Part shown: in pieces, positions 48,568 to 59,800 of the stretch
Layout: each line of letters starts with the position of its first letter
How positions within the stretch are numbered: position 1 is the stretch's first letter
NCBI GenBank assembly: GCA_019096065.1
Contig: JAGUCH010000001.1
Location: 5,766,001-5,830,000, forward strand
Direction: 5' to 3'
DNA: 64,000 bases
Source of the DNA: Paracyclopina nana
Taxonomy: Eukaryota > Arthropoda > Copepoda > Cyclopoida > Cyclopettidae
Made by a program: the position numbers and the translations under genes
The notes under the pieces: model-generated
What the model saw: only the letters and a program-made list of their open reading frames with translations
Database searches by the model: none
What the model was told of the DNA's origin: nothing

Positions 48568-48621
48568 ATGAGTTGCACGGAGTGTGATACCAATGCAATG
48601 CATGTTTTCAGAACAACATGA
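48568..48621 (+). other. Candidate upstream ORF overlapping the receptor start codon
   Basis: A 17-codon frame from ATG at 48568 ends in a TGA that overlaps the receptor ATG in the tetranucleotide ATGA (48618-48621). It matters only if this stretch is unspliced 5' UTR. An acceptor-like TTTTCAG lies just upstream of the main ATG, so splicing could remove it. Confidence 0.3.
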
Positions 48622-51600
48622 GTTGTGGCTCGAGACTCACCTACGAAGATGATATTGCATGGACTTGGCAGGATGGCAGATTATTGGCCTTGGCCTTAAC
48701 TTCACTAGGCCTACTAGGGACCTTCCTTAACAGTCTTGTTCTTGTTGGAGTTGGAGGAAACGTCAGATTGGGAACAACTGTGAACAAACTGCTCATTTGG
48801 ATTTGTACAATGGCTTGCGGTGAAGCAACTTTGGGAATCCTAATGAAATCACTCATATTAGGTACTACTCCACCAACCACTTAAAATGCCATGCAGTAGC
48901 GCTGCTGTGCTGCTATGGCAGCTGCAACTAAACCCCAGATATATCAAAGTTCTTCTTAAAAGGAAACTTTGTTTGCTTCCTCCACTTTTTAAAAAGCTAC
49001 TAGCTGCAGCAGCAGCAGCGGCCTCTAAAAACTTCACCTAATTGGCAAAGTTGTGCTTTCCTTTCTTCAGCAGTCGAAATGAGAAGTTAATGCCCTGTAA
49101 TAATGATGACCGGCCTCTTCTCCCCGCAGCTCAAGTCATTCAAAAATCAGTTAGCTCACATTGGAACTTGATCGTATGCAAATTGGTTATTAGTCTGCCA
49201 TTTATCCTCTGCAATACGATATTGGTTCTTTGGTCCCTCATCTCGTGCTACAGGCTCTATCTGGTGAATAGAGCAGGTTCGTACCAAGTTCCTGAAAGTA
49301 ATTCTAGTATTTAATGCTGTATGCCTGCGTAGCGAACAAACGGCGACACAAAATTAGTTCTTCGAGCAGACATGGCCCTTCTCCGTCTTCTATGAAGAGT
49401 AATAAGAGCAGATGGAGCTTTTTGTGCTGCACTCATCAAAAGCACTCGGACTGTTGCTGCAAGCCGCAATCGTTGCTACCCGGCTTAGGATTATTCATCG
49501 GCGCGGCACTGGGCGGGGCCATGGCCTTATTTTCCGATTCTTTTGTTCTTCTGAGGGAATGCCGTGGAAATTGCCTGAGCCCCGATGAAGAATTCCAGGA
49601 ATGGAAGGCAGCCTTGACCATGATCGTGTCGGGCTGCGTCTTTCACATCCCTTCGAGCCTGTGCTACTGCTTCATCTACTGCATTGTCAAGCGCCACCAT
49701 CGGGAGCAGGTCTGCCCATATCTGCATGTCACAAGATCAGTTTTCTTGTAATAGCTATAATAATGCAGAAACGGTCCAAATTGGCCATGTCGGTGGCAAC
49801 GCCTGGCGCCATGGCCATTCAGATGACGCTCTTAACCAGTCGAGCGGGAGATCACGAAACCGTGCCAAAGATCAAGTTTGCCAGCCAACCCGAAGAAAAA
49901 GAGCTGGAGAGTGATAACATCGATTTGGAGGCGGTAGAGAGACTACGCAAACGAAAATCCCTGCCTAGCATGATTAGAAGAATGTCAACTTCAGTTATTG
50001 CCACGGTAATTTCTATCGCCAGCCCAGATTACTTTTCCAGGCTTACATTTGCAAGGCGCTCTCTCTCTCTGGCCTGGCCTTAATGTGCACACTTGAGTGC
50101 AATTGGCATGTCTCTAATTAGACACACCGCATATGCAACACGAGCAGTGTTTGTATTTTTAAGGCTCTCCCAAGGGAACAACATTTTTGTTCTCCTTTCA
50201 GCTTCAAGTTCCTCGGGAACGTTTTGGCAAATCTGGCGTCGTGAAACGGCGACCTGGCAAATCGAGTTCGCCGTCGTCTATGGCTGAGAATACGTCGGAT
50301 TTGTATGACCCATCATCAAGAGATCACGAAGAGACGACATCATGCTCCTCCAACGTTAGGGAATTCTCGAGAAATGGGGCCGAAAAAATGAGGGGACCCA
50401 GAAGAGGTAGCCAAAAACGCTAAATTATTTTTCCCAGACAGTCATCATTGAAAGCTTCAGTTTTATATTATGCTCTCCATGGACTTCAAGGTGCTTTTCT
50501 TCGCAAATGTAGCCAACTGCCATTTTGTTCCTAAGTTATGTACTTTTTTAAGGGGGCTCAGTTATGGAAGTCATGCGCAGAGAAGCAAAAGATATACGAA
50601 GCTTGGGTCTCATTTTCTAAACTAATTTGTAGATAACCTCAACAGCTTCAGATGGTTTGATTTCAGAATTGCCAAATAGAAGCTCTCCGTTATCTGTGCC
50701 TCGCTACAAATCAATGTCTCTTAATGTGGAGGAAAGGGTCAGCCTCTGCTGTTGGAAGTCACCCCTTCAGATTGAAAGGACTCCTAACATAATTATCGAA
50801 ATGGAAGTTGATGGTGATGAAAACAAGAGAGCCTCTGACAGCAAACCAGCACCTTTGTTGACTCTAAATGGGAAATCAATGGTGGCATCCCAAGATGAAA
50901 ACTCACAGAATACGAGGTACCAAATTACATCATATGTGGGATACTGCAATCTGCTGCACTGACTCATGCGTCAGAATAGTACAGTTCATTTTCATGCGAA
51001 CAAAGCCAAGTCCATCTTACAAAATGACCTCTCTACTCTACTGCTACTTCTTGTAGCACAAAGAAAAAATTTCTTCCTTTATGAAAAGAGAATTTATTAG
51101 TTGGCTCATCTCTTCTAACTCTCTCTCACTCAAAGTAGCTATTCTTAAGCTGCTTCTCTTTACATTTTTAATTCCATTTCATCAAAGATGTCGCCATGTT
51201 CGGAGACGAATGTCAGCGGCTGTGGGAAGGAGTTGCGAGGATACAGTCACCATGAGCCCTGAACCGAGCGGAATACAGGCATGCCCACGAAGGTCATCTG
51301 CCGCCAGCACTCAGCTCTCCAAAATTCGTTCCATCAGAAGACGCAGAAGGAACATCATTTCGGCCAAACTGAGGTATAAATTGCAAGTGAAAAACAATTG
51401 GACCCTTCTCGAATAGAGCAGCAGAGTCTGCTTTTGTAAGCCATAAAGAGATGCAGAGAACTGCTGCTTCAAAAAGCCTTTTAGAGCTAAATGCATCATG
51501 AGTTAGTGCTGCTTGACAAAGCTTTTTTCTCCCTCCTTTTTTGGTGGGTGAGAGTCCTCCTTTGGGTAAAACACATGCCAGTCAATAGGAAAACGCGTTT

Positions 51601-51889
51601 CTGCCGTTGAGGCCAATAATTGCCGATAATCCTCCTAATGCTTTCCTTGTGATGTTTCAGCGTGGCTTTCATTGTACTGAGTATAATCATGGGCCTTCTT
51701 CTACACTTTGGATACACTCGTGTGGACTTGATTCTGGGCTCGAAAGGTGACACGTTGACGCTAAGGGCCTTTATCAATGCTTTGGCCTTTGACGTTGTCC
51801 TCGTTGTCATCTCACCACTCATGCTACTCTATTCCTCCAAGGATCTAAGAAAGTCTATCAAAGCCAAATTTAACAAGAGCCAAAATTGA
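48618..51889 (+). CDS. Seven-transmembrane receptor with very long third cytoplasmic loop, complete
   Basis: Exons 48618-48861, 49130-49276, 49333-49709, 49769-50005, 50202-50406, 50646-50916, 51188-51373, 51661-51889. Phases match throughout and give 631 residues. Hydrophobic segments: TM1 about 21-46 and TM2 about 53-79 (exon 1), TM3 about 96-118 (exon 2), TM4 and TM5 (exon 3), TM6 and TM7 (last exon). The loop between TM5 and TM6 is about 300 residues, encoded mainly by four middle exons. It is Ser- and Arg-rich with R-R-R-R-R-N just before TM6. The end of TM3 reads S-C-Y-R-L-Y where class A receptors have D-R-Y, and TM7 has S-P-L-M-L-L-Y instead of N-P-x-x-Y. A Cys at the start of TM3 and Cys in the second outer loop could form the usual disulfide. 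It is an orphan G-protein-coupled receptor in the plasma membrane; ligand unknown. Confidence 0.8.
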
Positions 51890-53839
51890 CGCATCCATCT
51901 GTCGTTTTAAAGATGACGATCAGTTCTGGTGAACGCACAAGGAATTTGTCAATCATGTTACATAAGCGATGATGAAAGAGAAAGTCAGAGCACGATTGAA
52001 ATGGTTTTAATCAAGGCACAGTTCCTCAATATCCTAGATGGCACGAGAGGAAAAAATTCATGAATATAAAAGTGTTGTTATGTAAAAAAAAAAGCTGACG
52101 ACAAAATGGTGAAAATAGAAATGCCAAAAGTTGTCTTTTTTTTTAAAAAAAAGCCTATTTTGTCTAATAGAAATAAGTATTTGCGAGCCTTTCAGTGTTT
52201 TTCGAGAAACTGTCATACCTCAACAAATCCCATTTTTTGCAACAGGCTTTCAGCTTGTTGCAAGTGTCAAAAGATTCGCACTTGGGTTGAAACGAAGAAT
52301 GGGGAGACGGAAAATTGGCAAAAAATCATGTCAACTGCCCCAGAATTGATGGCTTACGCGGACTGAGTACAAATAACAAGGGGCGAGAGAGAATGATTTG
52401 GGGATGTCATAACTTGACTGGGCTCTGATGGGATTGACCTGTCAAAAGATAACTCGTAGAACCTTTTCTGAGACGCATTTCTACCGAAAATGCTTTCGAA
52501 AAAAGCCTTCCAGTTTTAAAGATGCTTAAAAGCTTTTTCGATTCGAGACACCTGTCTGCCAACAATTTTAGCAAAAGTATCCATCATAGTGCATTTTCGG
52601 AGCCCCGCATTCTGTACATTGATGCTTGTAATTTGAAAAATCTTGATTTGAAACAAATGTGACGGAATATTTGTGACACTTTAATCACGGAACCTTTGCA
52701 CTCATTCGTCTGACAAAACGAATTTGGAGGAATACCAAGTAATTCGAGGGCTTTCTACAATCGATGAGACACTTGCGAGCACGTCGAATGCTCCGTTTCC
52801 TTAAAGAGGCTCTTATTTTAATATTTTTATAGCCACAACTTTGGGGTTATCTACAGAATTGGGTATGCTTAACAGAGCTTCAGCTTCCAATCTCCTGATG
52901 ACATTGAAAATCAATATAGTCATAACGAGCCATCTGTTTGCTATGTTTACTCACAAAAAGCCAAATGGGCCTCCCACTGACAAACAAATGAACCATGCGA
53001 CTGAGGGTCCAGAAAGCTTTTCTAAATAGCCTATGCTCTCCCTACAGGGTCATACAAAATTAGTCGGTCATTGTCAAATTATGGAAATGAGAGGCTGGTG
53101 CGGTTGACTAAGCAGATGCATTTTTATGTGGTTCGTCAACATCTTGGCCTTGATTGGGCTTTTTAAAGATGCATGTGTAGCGGCTTACTCACATCTCATC
53201 CAATTCGTGCTACTTGCTGAAATAAACGCGGAGACCGTGCAACCCTGCAACAACTTTGATATTAAAGCTTAGTGCGATGCTCAACTCATCACTCTCAAGG
53301 AGGCAACAATGACTTCAAACAAGGATGCATACTATCCTTTCGAATTGTCTCAAAATAGATATCCACAGCCTGTCGTGGCCCAGCTAATAAGCGGTCACTA
53401 GAGAATAAAGTGTCCGTCCATTGCTACAATGGCGTTTTCAAAACCTGTCTTCTTCGCAAGTAATATATTTATGTTTTGGCACAAAACGAGAAACTTACAG
53501 TGATATAGTAAGGATATAAATTTGTATAGTTTGTATGAGCATCAGTATATGATTTAGCAATCGTCTAAAGCCAAAGCGGTTTTCATTATTCTCCGGTCTC
53601 CCAGAAAGACTAAAGTTGCTGCTTCCACGCACGCAAAGTTACATTTTTACTACAATATGTACTTTTAGTAAAAGTGAAAGCGGTTTTCATGCAGTTTTGT
53701 GCTTACGAGCGCGCAATTTCTTTAATAATATATTACTATAGTTGTTTTGCTTTAGTTTACTTATCATTATAAGTAGTAGTAGTAGTAGTTATATGGAGGG
53801 AAAAATCAAATCATTTTTATCCAAAACATGATTGTTCTT
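51890..53839. other. Intergenic region between convergent genes
   Basis: The receptor (plus) and the DEG/ENaC gene (minus) converge here, so it should contain both 3' UTRs. An AATAAA occurs at 53404-53409 on the plus strand. A short GTA repeat lies near 53773-53788. No coding exon was recognised. Confidence 0.45.
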
Positions 53840-56800
53840 TCAAATAATGCGTTCAGGGCCCGGCTGCTTTTCAACGAGGGCGCTTCCATTACTCAATGCA
53901 GGCGTGGTCGCACTGCACGAGTGTTTAACCGGATTCGCGAACGTTGTCAGCTGTTGCTGAGAACTGTTGCGGAAGCGGAAGTTTGGCGGGAGATTTAAAT
54001 TGGAGCAAAGCACGCTTCTGGTGGTGCCATCCTGAAGCTGGACGATGTGCTGAAAATTGCAGCAGGGTCCGGTAGTCGCAGCATGGGCTTCTTTGACCTC
54101 GAAATTCGAGGGGCTGACGACTGCTGAGTCATTGCTGAGCTGGTACTCGGAAGCAACGTGCTGCCCACCGCAGCAGCTCCTCCGATGGTGCAAATGGTGC
54201 AGGTCAGTTCTGGACACGGATTTGCTGTTTTTCAGCCGCTGCCGCTTCTTTTCCGAGGGGAAGAGGGCGGAATAGACGCCAAAGAAGCAGTGAAACAAAA
54301 TCTCAGCACCACTGATGAGGCTGAATCCCATGCACAGCCCCAAGAGACCACCGCTGTTGGCAATATATGACGTCTTGGTGATCTTCTCGTCCTTCTGGAA
54401 TCGTTTTGCATAAGGATCCTTGATGAAAATGTTAAACATCACCAAGTTCTCACGAGCGTACGTGAGTATGGCGTCCTCGATGGGGCACACGAGGTTGGTG
54501 CAATTCGGCACGTGGGACCGTGGAATGTCCCACGCGTTGTTCTTGCAGAACCTCTCCGGCCCCAGCTTCGTGAGGGGCTCCAGGATGGCGCACAAATTCG
54601 GGTACTCGCGCTCGAGGGGCTTCTTTTTGGGACCCTGGCACTTCTCCAGCAGCCGCTTGGCAACAATGCAAAACTCCTCGCGATAAATCAAAGTTTTTCG
54701 GTTCGGATACGATGAAGTGGTGACGAACAAGGAGTTGATTTGGTCCTCACAGTTGGACCGACATTTCACTTGTTTGCCATTGTATTCCACGTGGTCAAAC
54801 TGGCCCATTCGGTTCATAAGATCGTTCATGCAAGTAAGATTCTGCCCTATACAGATTTGGTAGTGCTTCAAAGCCTCCTCTCCACCCATGGTATGAAATC
54901 CTAGAAGAGATAAAATAGGCCCTGCTTTATTGCTAGGAAAAACGGGCCTTAATGGCCTACAAAGCTTTTTCAAGGCATTCATTTTTCATGTCTTTAACAC
55001 ACTCAGAGGGACAAGTGGCACCATGGATTGAACTACTTGAAAACTAGGTTACACAGACATAAAATGCGAACTTTGATGAGTGTTTTCAAACAGCTTCTTG
55101 TGCCAAAAACCAACTTTATATCGACTGCAAGAGCCGTACTTTATCGCGTAGTGAGTCCCAGCCAAAAATACACAGAATGGGCGTGCAGCTGGCCATAAAA
55201 AGTGCAAAGCTGTCGGCCCAACTTCAAATGCTTAATGTTCTATGCTAAGAACTGCACTTTGTCTGGAATCGAAACCGTTTTGCGTAGCTTAGTTGCTCAT
55301 TCTGCCATTTGCAGTACGATTGGAGAAAAGAATAAGCCGTAGGTATACATGGCTTCAGGGTAGCAGGTGAATCTCGATTTCCAATACAGAGTCAGAGGAA
55401 GTACATACTACAGCCCGTCCTGGAGAATTGTGGACACTTGAGTAGCAAGTCTATGCAAAAGTGATCAGAAATCTCTGAATCAGACTGCATATCTGAGAAA
55501 CCTTCCATAAACAGAGCTCTCAGCGAGGCGCATGAATATCTTAGGCACTTTCTCTCAATATTGTGCTAATGATGAACCCTGTAGGTGATCGTGACTTTGA
55601 GTGCATTACTCACAAAAATATCAAAGAATGCCTCTCGTGGTGGGGCCACCATATCATACGAATGGTGCTGAGGTTGCCACTTTTCCTACATTGTGCGATT
55701 ATGAAGTACAAAAGCTCTTACTCAGTTATTACTCTACGAAATGAAAATTCTGCCAAGGCCAGATGATATGGCTTTCGCAAAATAATTTTTTGTCTCCTTT
55801 CATTTGCATTTGGACAGATTTTGAAAATGAGCAAAAGAAATGGAAAAATGCATCGTATTTATTGGCCCGTTATTGTAATGTTTCCCGCTCTCCATAGCCT
55901 GCAGGTCTCAAAAATTAACAGATGCCACAACGAGCCAAGTCTCGATGCACTTTTGCAAAAATTTGGTTTTCTATACATACTTAATGATGTCGCAAATTTT
56001 CCAACCATGGATTTCCTGTATCTACATCTACCTATATGATATGTTCGCTAAAATAAGAGATGGTAGGGATTTTCCGGTGAAGAGGGCAGGCAGCGGGGAA
56101 AAAGAACGGATGAATGGTAATACTATTTGCAGAATCATGATCAATTTGGTCTAGCTTATTTGGTCATGTTGCAACCCTTGCATGTGCACTCACTTCTTAA
56201 GAAAATAGGAGATGCACGCATCAAATAATCCATCAACGCAGTTTGACGTGCCTAAAAGTAATTAGTTCAAAAATTAACCATACAGAATAGCAACATTTCA
56301 AGAAATTTCCAATACTTGTCTTTCTATGCACAGGCTGGCTGCAGGAAATTACATATTCATGTCGTGCTTTCCATAATAACGTAAAATGCGTGGAGAAAAA
56401 TTCAATAAGGAGTTTCTTCTGTTTTCGTTGTCAAAAGGAGTGATTCAAAACCTCATTGCTTCTCTTTTAGAACATTGGATTTTAGCAAGCTAACAACATT
56501 AGATGAAGAAAGCATTTTTGATAGGTTTGGTTACGCAAGGAAAAATAACGCTCTAGTTTGAGAGTGTTTAAAAGAACGGTTTTCCCCTTTTCATGCAAAA
56601 TGTACGCATTGTAATTGTTGCAAATCCTTTATGCAAGAGACATCCGGATTTCCTATCTGTAGCTGCACCATTTTTTTCGCAAAACAAAAGGGCTTGGGCC
56701 AGAACTTTGAAAAAGACATATTAGCCTCATCCAAAGCACCATTTCTTTAAGTGTAAGTGAGTTGGAAATTTCCAGGCCTGTTCAATTCGCGCTCTTGATA

Positions 56801-59800
56801 TTTTAAAAGCCCTCCACAACTCGATTACTGCACAGAAGTACTACAGACGAAGGGCGAATACAAACTTTTGCGATTGCATTGCATCGACTGTCTATGATTG
56901 GATGCTAACAAGTAGCAAGTTATGAGACCATAGAAAGTATGGTCGAAAGTGCTCCCAAGGGAAGGGCACAATTGCCAACTGCCGAATAGTGCGTAATACT
57001 AGGTGGTATTATCACACACTTACGACCCTCTTCGCCTTCTAATTCCTGCAACCTTTCATGGCTCACTGAAGCACTAAAGTTATTAGCTCAGCACAACGAT
57101 CATAACGATTAGGAAAAGTCCTGTCAATCATGGAATGTCTCATTATGGTTGGCGATTCAGATTTAACGACGTCCAAGCCAATTAACGACGAAACGTCTAA
57201 GCAGCACGATTATCATGAATTGCTGCTTGCTAAAGATCAGAATGGTGAAAATGAAAGCACGTCACATAAGCTACTTGGGCCTAGCAGCAGTGCTCCGCCA
57301 TAAATTACCATTTTTACCATAGTAGTATCAGAATGCTATCTCCCTACATCCCAAGGCTATTTACTGGGCTGCAATTTTATGCCGATCTCGTTGCATTGGT
57401 TGGCATCGACTTTTAGTTACCATTCTCTATATTTTAAGAGGATCTCTCTGTATGCACATTCATTTACCATTTGAATGGCTATGCTTAGGCTTGAGATACA
57501 ACAATGGGAAAATGCAAAATTGTGTTTTTTTAATCAGTGCAATTTCGGGTATTTCATGAATGGAAGATGGGGGCAATACAAGATACTTGAATGGATGAAG
57601 ATGTATTATCATACATATCTACTTAGCTAAGTAGAAAAAATCAAGAACGGCAAACAGTGCTCAATCAATCATTTTGATACTTTTAGTTAGACAACCAAGC
57701 CAGCTAGTTAGTACGTAATTAGGTCTCCTTCGATTTCATTGAGAACTTGTTATTACTGAATTAGAGTTAGTATGTACCAACTCTAAAGGCCATATATTCA
57801 AAAGCTAAGCAAACGCTCAACATTTCAAGCAAAGCAGCTACTTTTTGTGAATGTTAAGCGAAATAACCGGTTTTCGTTGCATAATTTTTATCTTAGCTTA
57901 GCTTTTTCCGGCTATAGGGCGATCCCATATTCGAATTTTTAGTCAAGTTACGTTGCTAAAACAGCAACCTTACTTGATCAGTTAAGTTCAGCTTGTTCTA
58001 GCCAAGCTCGGTTCGGTTTAGCAATGTTCAGTTGACCGCTGAGCTGACACGCCAACGCGTTGTACATCAGCAGCTGATGAGCAAAGTTACCTTTTCTCAA
58101 TTGAGCGAGCTTCAGTTACGGGCTCCATCATTTTGTCCGACACATTTCGTCAAGTTGTAAAATGTCCGACACATTTGGTATAGTTGTAAAATGACCGACG
58201 CATTTTTGGCGACGGGTACATTTTTTGCCCGACACATTTGGTATAGTTGCTAAATGACCGACACATTTTTGGTGATGGGTGCGTTTTTTGCCCGACACAT
58301 TTGGTGTAGTTGTAAAATGACCGACACATTTTTGCGACGGGTGCGTTTTTTGCCCGACACATTTGGTATAGTGGCAAAATGACCCTTTCACCCTTGATTT
58401 TAAGCTTGGCAACTGAACTTAGATGGACAAGTTAGCTAGAACTACATAAAATCAAGCTAAGTTCAGTTCTACCTACATAAATATCTAAGAACGGAACTGA
58501 ACTAAACTTTTTACCTAACTTAACTTGACTAACTGGCCAATACGGGAACGCCCTAATATGAGAACGGCCTTAACAATAGCAATTGAAGCATTAGCCCAAT
58601 TTCTAGTACAAAAAAAAAGTATAACATAAGTACGATTAACCAGTATACTATGGCGCAGCTGAGCGCGCGAGCTAGCACGGACCATAGTGAGGTGTCCATA
58701 CTATACTGATTTTGATTGTTGAAACCGGGCTACAATTACAACATAGTTACAGCTGAAAAGTTAACAGATTCTCTGAATTTTGCAGTTACTTCGTCAACTT
58801 GCTCCTTCGCTTAACTCGGTGAGAGGACCTGGTCAAGTGGTTTGATACCATAACCCCTTTTCCTTATGACAATTTTTTACTTTCCGAAATGCAACTTTGC
58901 ACATGTAAGGCGTATCTGCTATACTGCCACTAAGAAAACAAAGGGTCTCTCTCACGCACTCGTAATCTCATGATCATTTGTGTGAAGACCAACGGATAAA
59001 TGTACTTTGGCACAAGCCAACTCAGGAACCGCCTATTTCGAGTACCGAAAATTGAAAATCTGCTCAAATCAATTGTTCTTTTGTTACCAGAACCACCTGC
59101 TATTTCAATTTATTGGCAGGAAAGCGACTTTTCATCTTTTGTAGTCAATGCTCTTTGCAATTTTGGCAAAGAACACGTGGCAGTGAGCCATTTCACAACC
59201 AAAAAATATTTGAGGATATGTCAATATCAAAATCTCGAAAAAATTGAGCCTGAAAGGATTTTGGCTCGATTTTCGTGGGGAAGCTAAAAGAAATGCATTT
59301 CCTAGATTAGGGAGTGTGACAGTTGATTTCCACGAAAGATGAACACGACCGAGACAGCTGAAAGCGACATTCTCATATCCTTATGCAATTTTAACGCGGC
59401 GCAATCATCGTATAAACACGCTCGGGTAGGCCTATGGCTTTATGAAAAGAGTGCCTAGCAGCAGTCGTAGAAGCTTCACCAATTTGGTCGTAATCAGCGT
59501 AAAAAGTGGATCAACGGAAGAATGGTATTGAACAAATGTTGATGATAGCCCGGTTCCAACAAGGAAAATCAGCAAAGTCAGGAGACGTAACTTGACTTTT
59601 TAGCATAGTCAGGTCACAGCCAGAGACTTAGATTACTAGAGAAGCGAAATTACGTGACGTCATAGGGGGTGCGTGCCTCTTTTTTGGGACGCTCCAAAAG
59701 AGAATACAATGGCTTTTTGGCGCTGGCTGCCTGAGTTTGGGCTGGGGCTGACTTTTCATTCCAAATATTTCAGAAATGATCCATTTGTGATCAATGTCAA

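Larger units (their letters stand above)
57787..58570. mobile_element. Family-A MITE split by a family-C insertion, TSD TAA
   Basis: The right end ATATGAGAACGGCCT and the interior (AGCTAAGCAAACGCTCAA, GCGAAATAACCGGTTTTCG) match the 35001-35186 copy. The left end is partly deleted. TAA flanks directly at 57784-57786 and 58571-58573. The element is interrupted from 57916 to 58554. Confidence 0.8.

Noticed and set aside
54450-54671. Alternative frames opposite or within the DEG/ENaC last exon
   Set aside because: They overlap a well-supported coding exon with channel signatures and have no features of their own.
54901-54982. Start codon at 54982 for the last DEG/ENaC exon
   Set aside because: The upstream exons join in phase at 54900 through a good TCTTCTAG acceptor, so the ATG at 54982 lies in the intron.
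58128-58412. Open frame of 94 residues on the minus strand with repeated K-C-V-G-H-F
   Set aside because: It is a translation of the 63-bp tandem repeat inside a transposon, not a gene.
59000-59287. 95-residue plus-strand frame in the DEG/ENaC intron
   Set aside because: No recognisable family; lies among transposon fragments on the strand opposite the gene.
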